From assembly GCF_030864355.1 (NCBI RefSeq), contig NC_083395.1, forward strand, positions 1,674,001 through 1,738,000: 64,000 nucleotides of DNA, in the 5' to 3' direction. The stretch is from Cutaneotrichosporon cavernicola. Its lineage: Eukaryota > Basidiomycota > Tremellomycetes > Trichosporonales > Trichosporonaceae. This document shows, piece by piece, positions 47,516-59,600 of the stretch; the first letter of the stretch is position 1; each line of letters begins with the position of its first letter. Made by a program: the position numbers and the translations under genes. Below the pieces are notes generated by a model. It searched no databases. It was not told the DNA's origin and saw only the letters and a list, made by a program, of their open reading frames with translations.

Positions 47516-48704
47516 ATGGTAAGTACAGCTAGAATGATGAAACCCAAAGCTGACACGCAGCTCATCTTCTCGTGAGTCTTCCCCACGGCTCGGTGCGAGT
47601 GTCCTGCGGTGTTGTTCAAGAGCGTCTGCGCCCTCATCTCGCCCTCATCTTAATCCGGAAAGCTGGCTGGCCACCAGTCTAAGCTTGACAGAATGGACGG
47701 GGAGGTATGAGGATACTAGAGGTAACAGGTGACGAGGAACGGAGTGCACCGAGGATGGAGGATAGCGCATGTGCGCATGCCTTCTACGTTCGTCGCTGGT
47801 CCACCTTCCTCCGCTTCACCTGGCTTCCTCTTCTCCCTCTCATCTTGGACTGCGTCCCACGTTTACCAGCGGCAGATACACTGGCACCCAAGGTGCCGTA
47901 CGTTCGCTGAGCTGACACCAGCCTCTTCAAGACCCTCACCGACCAGGTGATCGAGGTCGAGCTCAAGAACGACCTGTGTATCTCGGGCACGCTCAAGTCG
48001 GTCGACCAGTGAGTGTGCTGATGTCTGCACCCGGAGGCGCTGTGTGGAAGAAGGCAGTCGAGAAAGGTTGCCGAGGATGGTCCAGCGCATGTCACCCGCT
48101 ACCCCAACTGCGAGTTGCACATCGTGCAGCTTGGCTGGGGGCGGGATCATTGGTGCTGCTCACGCTAAGCATGATGTGTGATGGGCTGGTTGGACGGTGG
48201 CTGCTGAGCTACTGGGCTGCCCTTGCAATAGCTGCCCTTACCGCCATGCGCGGTGGACGTGGGCGTCGTCTTTTGAGACCCATCCGTCGTTCGCTGCATC
48301 CCCACCGCCCCTCCTCTTTCGCGCCATCCTCTCATCGCCACGTTCCCGCTAACTCCAGGTTCCTTAACATCCGGCTGGACGGCATCCAGGTCAAGGACCC
48401 CGCGCAGTTCCCGCATATGGTGAGTTGAGCACACGCCGACGCCGAGGTGTTACCAGCGCACAGCGGACGGTAGCTCTCACGTGGGTGTTCTAGCTGCTGA
48501 CCACAGATGGCCGTGAAGAACCTGTTCATCCGTGGCTCAGTTGTGCGCTACGTCCGCCTGCCGGCACGGGATGTCGACACCACTCTGTTGGAGGACGGGA
48601 CGCGTCGGGGTGAGTCTGCGCGGGGAGACAACCGCTTCTCTGTTCAGCTCCCACATCACGACGTCCAGCTGACAATACTAGAGGCCAAGAACGCGTCCAA
48701 GTAG
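47516..48704 (+). CDS. LSM2: U6 snRNA-associated Sm-like protein LSm2
   Basis: Exons 47516-47518, 47561-47571, 47922-48008, 48359-48419, 48507-48609 and 48682-48704 join to 95 residues, exactly the size of other LSm2 proteins. Sm1 motif: LFKTLTDQVIEVELKNDL ... GTLKSVDQFLNIRL; Sm2 motif: LFIRGSVVRYVRLP. It forms part of the LSm2-8 ring on U6 snRNA and the LSm1-7 ring in mRNA decay. The first exon is only the start codon and the second is 11 nt (LIFS). Introns 2 and 3 are both 350 nt, long for this genome. The last intron (72 nt) is stop-free and in frame. Confidence 0.93.
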
Positions 48705-49126
48705 ATGTGTGCGGTTAAGGACGCGCACAACTGTGCTTGGCGTCATGCCGCGTCCGCTTGTGGCTGGATGTCGCGAGGCTCAGTGTGCCTGGTGACGTGT
48801 GATTGCGAGGCAGGAGTGATGGCGATTTCGTGATAGACTCTATAGCACGAGCACGATGAGCAGAAGGCCTGACGGTCTCTATGTAACCTCATGTACAGCA
48901 GCATGTCAATGGAGGCATCGGCAAAGCGACGATGGCTATATCCGGATGTTGCCTGGTCTTAAGTCCCTTAATCGCTTTCAATGAGATTGTTCGGTAAACG
49001 CGTGCAATTCAATCCTCACCAGGCGATCGTTGAGGCTACTCGCTTCCCCACCACCTGTCCTTTCGTTTCCAGGCATGTCATGCGTTGACAACTCCCCATC
49101 ACTCACCAAATACACACACTCATGCG
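48705..49126. other. Spacer LSM2 to SGNH hydrolase (tandem)
   Basis: LSM2 3' flank and leader of the next gene; no other gene is seen. Confidence 0.5.
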
Positions 49127-49130
49127 ATGA
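49122..49130 (+). promoter_or_regulatory. Two-codon upstream ORF overlapping the SGNH start
   Basis: ATG-CGA-TGA, whose stop overlaps the main ATG (49127), an arrangement compatible with reinitiation or leaky scanning. Confidence 0.5.
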
Positions 49131-51009
49131 GGAATCCCAAGTTTAAGACTGCCCGCGTGCGTATCGCTCTCCTTGGGTTGGTGCTCCTCGGCCTCTTCCT
49201 CCTCCTCTCGCTCGACATAAGACCCCGGTTCCCCGACTTAGGCCTTCTCCCGAACACCAATGGGACCGGATACATCCATCGCCTCCTCGGCGGAAAAGAC
49301 ACCATGGACGAGGCTGCAATCCGCGCCTGGGAGATTGCGCGTGCGACGCAACACACTGGCACGGGCGCGCGAATTCACCGCTTCCTTGAGAAGGCCAAGC
49401 GCGGCGAGCCCTTCACAGTCGCCGCCATCGGGGGGAGCGGTACGTCCTTGTACACCTGGGTTAGCTGACGTTAGTGTCCAAGGGTCGCGGACTTGTCAAC
49501 CCAAGCGAGGAGGACCACGTCCACCCGCCTCCCGACGCCGGTATGGGCGCCTCAACCCTCTACTCTCCGGAAAACTTACATGTGCTCGTGTTCGAGTGGC
49601 TCAACGCGACCTTCCCTCACCCCGACAACGCGTTCGTCAACGGCGCGCAGGGTGGTGTCGGCGCGGGTTACTTTGCGTGGTGTTTCAAGGAGCATATCGC
49701 GCCCGCTCCGGATCTCGTGCTCATTGAGCTAGGCATCAACGACATGCTCTCCCTCGATATCGTGCCCAAGTACGAGCACCTCGTGCGATCCGTGCTCGAG
49801 CTCGACTCGGCTCCAGCCATCATCAACCTCGAAACGTTCACCACCCTCTTCCCGTCTCTCGTGAGCAGCTCGGCGCTCCACGCCGACGTGCTTGCGTACT
49901 ATGATGTGACTTCCCTCAGCATCAGGGATATCCTTCTCCCTCGTATCCTTGCCGACCCGCACGCCCAGCTGCCACGCTGGTTCCGGACAGGTGGCGATGT
50001 GCGCCTCGGCGACGACAAGGTGCGCGAGTGGGGCGGTGTGCCCGTCGATCTGATGCACGTGAGTGACTCATCCTTTCCCGCCTGCGCCCCAACCTCCCGT
50101 GTCCCATCATCGCCCATCCGCCTACCAACCTACGCACGCCTTCAGTACTAACCTCAGATCTCAGCTAAGGGCCATGCCCTCGCCGCAGGTCTGATCATCA
50201 GCTACCTCTCGCAGCAGCTCTCCATCGTCTCCCCAGGCGGCCTCTTAGGCCGTCTCGGTGCCAAGCGCCTACGCGCCGCACAGCGGGTGTACGACGTCCC
50301 AAGCACAAGCTTAACGGCGTCCTTCAACCCGTCAGACATGCCCGGCCGCCGTCCACCAGTGTGCAGGAGCATGAACTCACCCCGCCTGCACACCGGCGTC
50401 TCGGGCACCAACTTGGACGAGAAGGGCGAACAGGGCATCCAGTTCACGACCAACTCTGGCTGGGAGACCTGGGCATGGGACGAGAAGCGGTACATGGTCG
50501 CGCGGGAACCCGGGTCGGTGGCGACGTTCGATTTTGTGACGGCTGAGACGGTGGTAGTTGAGGCGGATGAGGAAGAGCCCATGGATGATCCGATCGCTGA
50601 GTACGAACCGCATCCGGAGCGCCGGCTCGCAGCCGAACACGCGCAGGCTCAGGAAACGCGTCGACCCGGCCGCCGCGAGGCAGATAAACGGCGTGGGCGT
50701 GCCTCCGCGCGTGCGAAGGGACGGAGGAAGCGCCCACGCTCAGAAGCAATGGGTACAGTCGCCATCGGGTACCAGCGCAGCGCGCACTACGGCCTTGGGT
50801 CCGTGTGGTGTTGGGTCGACTCGGACCGGATCGGCGGCGTGCGCCTCGACGGATACTGGGACATCAAGGAGCGCAACATGGGTATCGTGGACAAGGTTGC
50901 GACTGGGTTGGCACCAGGCCGACACCGCCTCAGCTGCGAGCTGCTGCCTGACTCGCGCGATCCGAAGGATCGAAAGGAGTTCCGTCTCTTTGCGATCATG
51001 CACGACTAG
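49127..51009 (+). CDS. Membrane-anchored SGNH/GDSL-type hydrolase
   Basis: Exons 49127-49439, 49475-50058 and 50158-51009 join to 582 residues. An N-terminal basic segment and one hydrophobic helix (residues 13-27) predict a type II membrane protein with a luminal or extracellular catalytic domain. SGNH blocks: GGSVSKG around residue 103 (nucleophile Ser, across the first intron), GAQGG, LGINDM near 191 (Asn block), and DLMHISAKGH near 297-306 (Asp/His block, across the second intron). A basic Arg/Lys-rich linker (GRREADKRRGR) separates a C-terminal beta-rich domain ending LFAIMHD. Likely an esterase or polysaccharide O-acetyl-modifying enzyme of the secretory path; the substrate is unknown. 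Confidence 0.8.
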
Positions 51010-51105
51010 TGCAATGTACAGAGTGGACGGCACTCTGCCCAGGACATATACAGAACAATGAGCCGGACTATGCATTGGGTATTAGGTACAAATGAGCTGA
51101 TCTAT

Positions 51106-53464
51106 CTACTTCCAACCCTGGGCGACGCGCACGCCGACGAGGCGCATGACCTCGCCCACGCGCCGAACTGTGTCGCTGAGTCCGCCGGCCAACTCGAGGC
51201 TTGGCCCAGGCTGTGCGCCCATCTCAGCGAGCATCTCGCGCAGAATCGCGGTCTGCGCCAGGACATGCGCAGTGGACGCCTCACGCGCCTTGGCTGCCGC
51301 GAGGTCGGCGTACTCGCTTGCGCGCGCAAGCGCCTCACCTCTCTCTTCTTCTCCCTCCTCCTGACTCCCTCCCATTGCCAGGAACGCCCACGCTTTGGCG
51401 CGAGCCAGCGCCCCTCGCGCGAGGAGCAGAGCATCGTGGCCAGCGACGAGCTCGTCCCACACAGCTTCGAGTTCAGTATCCGCCCTGCGAGGCAGGTCCA
51501 TCCCGAGCAGCACGTCCGCGAGGCACACGACGCCGGCGCGGTAGGTGGGCCACAGACCCAGCCCAGCAGAGAGCTCGAGTGACGCGAGAGTGGGCGGCAG
51601 GAGCAGGTGCGGTGGGGTGGGCGGGTCGGCGTCCAGCCCCGCGCGTACGCTCTTGACGGTGTCCATGACGTGCTTGTGAGCGAACACGACCCCGCGCTCC
51701 TCCTTCGGCGCTGCACTGGGCTCCCACAGATCGCGTGCCGGCCCGCCTGGGCCAAACCGTGCACTCGAATCCGAGTGGAGACCACGAAGGACCTTGTCAG
51801 CCTCGGTATCTTGGGCGAGAGCAACTTGACGTGCGAGGGTAGCCCACACAGCCCGCGTCCATGTCCTGTAGGCCGCGTGGTCCAGCCCCTCAGCCAGGCC
51901 CAGAAGGAGGGCGAGGGCGTCCTCGAACGCTCCGCGTTGCGCCATGCGCTCCGCCCGGGAGATGGATACTTGGAGTGCGACGTCTGGCCCTGCGTCAGCC
52001 AGCGCCACGTCCTCGTGCAAGCTTGCCAGGCTTTCGCTGCCCAGCAATGCCCACAAGTTTGCTTGGGCTGCATGCCACGCGCCAGGGTCGAGCGGCTGGA
52101 TCTCTGCGCTGGGAGTGAGGGGCGTCGCTCGGCCAAGAGCAGTATAGATCCGCCTGAAGGCAACAGGGACAGGCTCGCCCATGTCCAGCGCGGCAGCGAG
52201 GGACCAAAGGTCGTCGGCGGGCGTCACGCCATGCATCAGCCGGCGCAAGGGGACGGGCTCCTGCTTGACGGCAGGTAACATCGCTGATGGCCACGCGGCG
52301 CCTTCGCTCTCGGTCGTGAGGCGATGTTGGAGGTTGAGGGCCTGCTGGAGTGCGTCGGCGTCGTTGGCCCGGCGCGCGATACGGATTGCCTCTTCCACCG
52401 CCTGTTGTGAGCTCCAGCATAAGTATTCAGCTCACCTCTCGCGCCGCCTCCATTCCGCCTGTCCTGTAATGGAACACACTCAGGTTCAGGAGTGTGTGTG
52501 GTGCCATCTTGTCGTCGTAGTCGCCCATCTGGGCTCGGTAGTCGTAGAATGCCACCAACGCCTGCTGTGCGCCGACAAAGTCCCCCGTCGCGAGCGCCTC
52601 CATGTGCTGCTCCATGTGGCTGATACGTGTCATCCCCCTTGTCTCGGGGAACGGGTTCGGGTCGCGCCGTTCGATATCCTCTGCCTGTCAGCTACGAGAA
52701 CTTGTCAGCTGCACTCACGCGCCGTCTCCCACGAGTACTCCTGTAGTCCAGCCTCACACCACGTCGCGACCATCCCGCTGAGCTTGCCCGTCTCGTTGAA
52801 GCCAAGCTTGCGGAGCTTGACGACGAGAGCGCGAAAGTACAGACCCAGTGGAGACAAACGCTCCAGCGGCTCGGGGTTGTTTAGGATCACACCGTCGTCC
52901 TCGCCGATTCGTGCTGCGACGTCGCGCTCGATCACTGCTGTTAGCTCCGACGAAAGGGAGAAAGCTCACGGTCGATGGTCGCTCCTCCGTCCGTCACGTC
53001 TCGGAACTGTTCGCGCTAGAGTCAGCGTGATTGGGTGGATACACACAAATGCGTCCAGCCATCCCGTTGTGCACGCCAAGTTCGCCATGTCATCAGACAC
53101 TGGAAACCCCTTCTCGCGTCGCTTGTTGATGACATGCTGCAGTCGCACGCTCTCCTTGTTCACGAGCGTGTCGACGGATGTGCGGAGCGTGCCAAACGTC
53201 GCGGGCGTAGAGTTCACCTGCTGTCAGCTGTATATGTGTTGGGCCTACTTCGAGCGCTTCCGTTGCGATCACAGCCAAGATGTCCGCGACAAAGGTTCGT
53301 GAAAATACGTCGATCATGGCGCCCTGTTCATTCGCCGGTGTCACTTGTAGCAGCACCCACCCCAGTGCCAGCTGGAGAGGGAGCTCGTCGTCTGGTGGGC
53401 GTTCCAGCACCGATGGTGGCGCGGGCCGGTGCGTACGACGTGTCGTGCTGACGCAGTCTGGCAT
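51106..53464 (-). CDS. APC5: Anaphase-promoting complex subunit 5
   Basis: Exons 53249-53464, 53047-53217, 52970-53015, 52719-52934, 52436-52680 and 51106-52401 join to 729 residues, close to the usual 750. Recognition rests on SPLGLYFRALVVKLRKLGF in the N-terminal helical domain, then the TPR-like APC5 segment: HMEQHMEALATGDFVGAQ ... FYDYRAQ ... TLLNLSVFHYRTGGMEAARE-AVEEAIRIARRAN, with the last two parts on separate exons. The long Ala/Leu-rich C-terminal half is TPR-like. It is a scaffold subunit of the APC/C ubiquitin ligase platform. Two introns end with tandem CAGCAG acceptors. The start is shared closely with the divergent lipase (145 bp). Confidence 0.85.
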
Positions 53465-53609
53465 GTTTTGCTGTTTGTTGGTGTAAGGATTGTTGACAAG
53501 TTGACTCCAGGTGATATGACGTTTTGGTGATCGCGCGATGCGGCTCGGAAAAAGGCACCACACCACCATTAAGTCGACTTTGGCTTTGGCTTCTAACCAT
53601 CCACGGCGT

Positions 53610-55437
53610 ATGCTCTGCTCGATCCGCTCGCGCCGCCTCCTCGCACTCGCAATGACATCGCGCCCGCCAGCCGCGGCGCTGCCGGGTGGCGACTGGTCGT
53701 CCGAGCCCGCCGACCCACTCTACCCCTCTCCTCCACGGCGTTCGCTGTCCCCACCCACCCCACCCTCTCCGACAGCTAAAGAGAAGGGCAAGGCCCGTGC
53801 GGGCGCGGCGCCGGGTAGCCCACTCCGTCCGCCGAGCGCAACGGCCTCGCTGGGCAGTATGCTTGAGGAGGCGCTCCACTCGCCACTCGATTTACCCTCC
53901 CCCTCGCAGTCTCCGCGGTCCTCCAAATCGCTCCCTTCATCCACGTCGCCTCAGGCCCCACCCTTCCTCGCCCGACCACCACCAGCACATCACGCTGGCG
54001 CGGCCGGCGTCGGTCTGCGTCCCCGCCTCATGACTCGCATATCGAGCACGTCGGCACCGACAGCCTCCCTCTCTTTCGCCAGTGCAGACGAATATCATCC
54101 CCGCCCGCGGGAGGTATACGTGTCCACGACCGAGGAGCACCGGCAATGGGAATGGCGCCCGAACGCGGCTGGACCAGCACACTTCCACCAACACATGTTG
54201 ATGGAACGACATGGCGCGAGCGTGTTTCCCGAGCTCGATCCGGCGACGGGCCTGCCGCTCACACGACAGGAAAGCGTGGAGGAGGACCGGCATGTACAGC
54301 GGACGATCTCGGAGCAGTGGCGGCGCGGAACGGACCCACCCAAGCCGCTCTTTGGGATACCGAGCATGCCGAGTCTCCCGACGTTCAAGGAGGTGCGGAG
54401 TAGTGTGGACGGACAGCGACGGCAACTGAGCACGTCGACGAGCGCACTGGCCCAGCGCATGTTCAGCACGAGCAAGGGCCGTATTGACAGCATGCTCTCC
54501 GAGGAGGATCAGGCCCCGACCAAGGAAGAAGAATCCGCCAAGCACATGGTCAAGTACCGGACGCCGCAGAACCCGATTGTGCTCTGTCATGGCTTGCTTG
54601 GCTTCGACTTTCTCGGGCCGGTCAACCTCCCCTCCCTCCAGATTAGTCATTGGCGAGGAATCCGTGAGGTGCTCGAGAAGAATGGGTGCGAGGTGCTTAT
54701 ATGCCGCGTCCCTGCTACTGGGAGTATCATGGAACGCGCCGAGGTGCTGCATAACTCAATCAAGGACCGTTTCCCTGGGCGTACGGTCAACTTGATCGCG
54801 CACTCGATGGGTGGTCTCGACTGCCGCTACCTCGCGTCGCAGATCAAGCCAAGCGAGTTCAACATCTGTTCCTTGACCACGGTCAGCACGCCGCACCGCG
54901 GCTCGCCGTTCGCCGACTACGTGATCGACAACGTGATCGGCCGCGAGAGATTGGCCCAGCTCCTGGGCATCATGCAGGCGATGGACTTGCCCAACTCTGG
55001 GGATGGCGCGGCGTTTACGGCCCTCGGGACACGTGCTATGAAGGAGTTCAACACCGAGGTCATCGACCACCCAGACGTCAAGTATTACTCGTGGGGAGCG
55101 TCGTTCGAGGCAGGTCTGTTTGACACGTTCCGCTGGCCCTGGTCGGTAATCTACGCCAAGGAGGGGCCAAATGACGGCATGGTGAGCGTATCGTCCGCAA
55201 AATGGGGCGAGTATCGCGGCACCCTGCTTGGCGTCAACCACCTCGACTTGATCGGATGGGTCAATCAGCTCAACTATATGATGTCGAGCCTGACTGGTAG
55301 GCCGATCGAGTTCAAGCCCGCGACGTTCTATCTCGAGATGGTGAGTCGGAGATGGCAGAGGGCCTGGGGCCGTTCAAGCTCGGCGAGCAAAACCATACTG
55401 ACACCAGTCGGACTATCTTGCCGAGCAGGGCTTCTAG
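53610..55437 (+). CDS. TGL2: Tgl2-like triacylglycerol lipase
   Basis: Exons 53610-55340 and 55408-55437 join to 586 residues. The first about 300 residues are low-complexity Ser/Pro-rich. The alpha/beta-hydrolase domain shows the oxyanion segment VLCHGLLGFDFLG near residue 324, the nucleophile elbow AHSMGG near 396, TVSTPHRGSP, an Asp element NDGMVSVSSAKWGEY, and the catalytic His in GVNHLDLIGWVN. This matches the yeast Tgl2/bacterial-type lipase family; yeast Tgl2 is mitochondrial. The start is uncertain: in-frame ATGs at 53538, 53610 and 53652 are possible, and 53610 gives a basic, amphipathic N-terminus. The last exon has 9 codons plus stop. Convergent with the GNAT gene (39 bp). Confidence 0.85.
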
Positions 55438-55476
55438 ATTGGGCATATACTCTAGACTCTAATGTATTCTGCTAGA

Positions 55477-56471
55477 CTATACAGACGGCTGCACACTCTT
55501 CTCAAAGACCCAGTACGTCGACCACGGTAACGGCGTCCATCCGAGGCTCCTGAATAGGGCGATGCTCGCGTCGTTGTCTGGCTCGATGTAGCAGAACTGC
55601 GGCACACGCCCCTCGTACCGCCTAAAGTGAGCGGCAAGGACAGCCTTGGCAAGCCCGCGCCGTCTAACCGGGGGCTGAGTGTGCAGTGCACCAAGCGACC
55701 CATCTCCATGACACTGGACGAAGACTTCTGGTGGCGGAACAGCTCCATTCCGTACATGTGGGCGGAGGACGGTGAGGTGCGCCGCCCGCGCGCCATAATA
55801 CTCCTTGGGCCGGTAGTGGTTGACGCTAAAGATCTGGTTCAGCTGGGTTACAGGGGTCGGTTCTAACTCACAAGGTCCTTGTCGCTCTCCCGCCCGTGAT
55901 CGAGGACGAGTTCGGACCAGGCCTCAGGTGGTGGTACACCCTTGATAGTAGTGGTTCCGAATCCGCCACCTGGAGCGACATAAATGTAGGTCGGCACCTG
56001 TGTACGTCCGCCCAGCACTTTGCGCGTGACGGGCTCCCACAGTTCATGGGTGGCTCCGCAAACGAGCTGAGTTGGATAATGATCCGCCATAAACCGAAGC
56101 ACTTGCTCTACTACCTTCTCGGCCGCCGCCACTTCCTCTGAAGAGGGGGAAGGGTGGGCGACGAGAGAGTGGTGGAACCGGATCTGCTCGCTTGGTTCTG
56201 GGAGGGCGACGGCTACGATCCAGTCGAACGGTCCGAGTCCGATGGATTGCAGGTAGTCTAGTGAGACAGATGAAGACGGCGGGAAGTTGGCAAAGACGGG
56301 AGGGAGGGGTGGGGGAACTTGGCAGTCGGGCGCTGATACGGGTGACGGGTCGGTCGGCGCGTGCCGGTTCGCCTTGATGGTGGCTAAGAGGACGAGGGTG
56401 TGTGGGAGGTGGGACTCGAGGAGGGGGATGAGGGAGGCGGGGTCGTGGGGGTAGAACTTGACGTCGCCCAT
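55477..56471 (-). CDS. GNAT-family N-acetyltransferase
   Basis: Exons 55872-56471 and 55477-55842 join to 321 residues; the intron is 29 nt. The N-terminal half has family-like sequence of unclear role, with a Pro-rich insertion (PPLPPVFANFPP). The C-terminal half carries the acetyl-CoA-binding motif A, GSLGALHTQPPVRRRGLAKA, then a YIEPDNDASIALFRSLGW motif B, typical of FR47/GNAT enzymes. The substrate is unknown. Its start lies 172 bp from the divergent Zn2Cys6-AlkB gene, so the two may share control. Confidence 0.78.
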
Positions 56472-56643
56472 CTTGAAGTCGGTGGCAAGGGCAAAGAGTT
56501 GAGTTGCTCAGACGTTTATCCATTGGAAGTAGCCAAAGGGCCCCGCCTCCACTCCTCCACTTCCCCTCGCACATGACTGGGATTGTCCCGTCCTTGATTA
56601 TCAGCTTGTCTCATCCTCCAGACTATCCTCAAGCCTACTAACC
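56472..56643. promoter_or_regulatory. Divergent promoter region GNAT / Zn2Cys6-AlkB
   Basis: 172 bases between head-to-head start codons; no clear TATA box. Confidence 0.4.
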
Positions 56644-59600
56644 ATGACCTGGCCGGCATGTCTCTCGGAGCGCTTCATCTCACCATCTCTGCGCACGGCA
56701 TTCGGCAGCCTCCCCCGCCGCGCGGACATCGATACCGTCGTCGTCTTCCTCGCCGACCAGTTTGTCGGCGACTTTGACGGGATGGGCGCAGAGTTCCAGC
56801 GGCTCGCGACAAGGTCCGAGTCTGAAGACCCAAACGAGAGTCCAGTCACGCCTGGTGATGTCGACACACCGTTCCGTCTCCGTGTGCTCTATCTCCTCTA
56901 TTGTGGATTTCGGACACAGGCGCGGAAAGAAGTCGAGGCGCGGGCTGGGGCTCGACGGACCCAGCCGAGGAAGGGGAAGAAGAAACCAGCTCAAACTGGG
57001 GCAAGGAGGATACGACAGAGGAGGTCGCTGCATTCACAGCGTTTCCGCGACTCTACATATACGTCAGTCATACCTTCCTCCGCCTCACCTTCCTCCGACC
57101 CACCTTCCTCAGCCCCAGGCCCCAGTACTCAGCATATCACACCGTCACTCGAACTACCTTCCTTTGCGTCTTCATGTTTCCCACCTCTCACCGTACTTGA
57201 CTCATCTCCCTCACCTGGCTTTGCCCCATCCCCTTCTCCTAGCATCTCACCTCCTCCCAAACCGATGCCCCGCAAGCGTCGCCGTACCAACTCCGGGCCC
57301 AAACCAGCGCCTGTCGAGCAGTCCAAAAGCGAGCCGCCAAAAACCAAGTACGCATCTCAATTACAGCCGGCATGCACGTCTTGTCGTGCACTCAAGCGAA
57401 GATGCGATCGCAATGAGCCCTGCGAACACTGCAACAATCTCGGTCGCGATTGCGTTTACCCACCACCCACTGCAACCGCTCGCCGGAGGGCGCGGAAGAA
57501 GGCCCGGATCTGGACGATCGGGGTGGGCAACAGCAACGGCTTCCTGGTAGACGCAAACCCCAGCAGCGAACATATCCAGACGCCGGAACGTGAAGACATG
57601 ACGGACGCGGATTGCTCCGGATCCGATAGCGATATCCCTCCTCCACCCAAGGCAGTAAAGCGGCAGTCGTTGCCCCTCGAGTTCAAGAAGCCGAGACGAA
57701 AGGACGGCGGCATGTTGTTGGTTAACATCGATAACAGTTTGTTGGCGCTGTTGGGGCGCCCACTCCAGCCCAATCTCCCACGAGGCAAACCGAGGAAAGA
57801 GGTGGCCACCCCGAAGAGCAAGCGTGTCAAGATGGAAGAAGGTTCCGAGCAGACACGGCCCTTCATTGTGGACACGCGCGGTGGTATACGTTCAAGCACG
57901 TTTGCGGCTGTGATGCGCCTCGTCGCAGGCCTCGAGCCAGCCCGCTCCCCAAGGCCAACGGTCAAGCTACCAGCACCGGCCCGTGCACCACCAGTCTGGG
58001 CTCAGGTATGCAGTTGTCAGCTCCGCTGCTGACAGAAGTCCCGGCAGGAGCTGTGCGAGGCGCTGCCGTACTACCGCGCGTTCCAGTCAGGAATGTACAT
58101 GTGCAAGCGTGTGCCGTTTGGATACCTGCTTGACGGGTTTCCATCTCCGTGAGCGAACTCTTGCTTAAGAACACTGATAATAGGCGGGATGTCTGGGCCG
58201 ACGACGGCCGAGTGATTATCTCCCACGGGTACTCAGTCCATCCAGGTGAATGACGCTGATCGTAGGGGTGGACAAGCTGTTCGGGTCACGGATGCGACAG
58301 GAAAGGTTTCTGTCTCCCTCGCGGCGGACCACACGCGAGACGACGCGCGGATCGATACCCTCGTTCTTGCTGCACAGCGGCAGTCGCCCATTATTCTCCT
58401 CGCGGGAGAAGGGTACGCTCTGCTTCCTTGGAAGCTAGGCTGCGCGTACGCCGTGTTAGGATGGTAAGCCCTCTTCCGCAGTCTTGTGAGCTCACATCAG
58501 GTACTGGGTCTCGTGCACCTGGTACGAGGCCGAGCCGTGTGCGCATGGCGTTGAGCCGCGAGATGACAGACAGTGGTTCCGTCGCCTCAAGGTTCGCTTC
58601 GACTGGATCGATACTCAAGGTACACCATGGTGGCTCACAAAAGGGGAGCCGTGGGTTGCTCCGGATGACGTCGTGGTCGCAATCGAGGACGGACGTTTGC
58701 CTCCCACACCAGTCTCGCAGTACAAGGAGCTGGGGCAGCCTACCCAAATCGCAGCCATCAAAGTCCCGGTCTCCCAACTGGTGAACCCTCCAACACCGCC
58801 TCAAGACCCGCCTCCCCGGGTTGCCAGAGAGAGCAGTGGCGACCACATGATCGGAGACACACACGACGTTTGGGCGAGGCCACCGGCGAGTGAGATCAGC
58901 ACTTCGCCCTTTGGCGACCTGTACTTCTCGCCGCTTGCGAAATCTCGAGGCGGAAGGCTCCCTGGCGACCATCTTTTGGCCAACTACCACGACGATCCTT
59001 CTCCTAGCAGTCCATGGCGGGTATCAGCCGAGAGCTGCCCAACTTGCTCCAACGACAGCCCACGGCTGTACGTGGAGGGCTGGACCTGTCTCGTCCCAGA
59101 GTGCACCCAGTTCTGGATGCTGATGACGGCAGTTGGGATCGTCCCAATTGCACCGTGCATGAGGCTCAGCTACGACGAATCTTTCCTTCGAGTGATACCT
59201 ACCCCTTTCGATGCCTCCAGCCTCCCTTACAGCATCGTCCCGCCTCTGCCATCCTCGGCGCCGGGGGTCGAGGTACTAGAAGAGGCCGGTTCCCGGTCCC
59301 TCTGGCGTGGTTTCGTCTGCATCTGTGGACGAAGCAACTGTCGCTATCGTTGGGAATGCCTGAGCTGTCGAGCGTGTGGTCGCCAGGTCGCGGCTCAGAC
59401 GGACTCGGATGTCGTCCCGGCCTGGCGGATCAAGCACGGCAGGGCTGACCCACTTGGTGAGGCGGACGAAGGTTCTCCGGATCTCCCCATGTCGGTCAGC
59501 CGAATGTCAGGCCCTTCTGCAACAGTGGTTGCGTACGAGTTACCGCAAGCTGGCACCCTTTACCATGTGATGTTCGACACCACCGGCCGGGCGGACGCTA

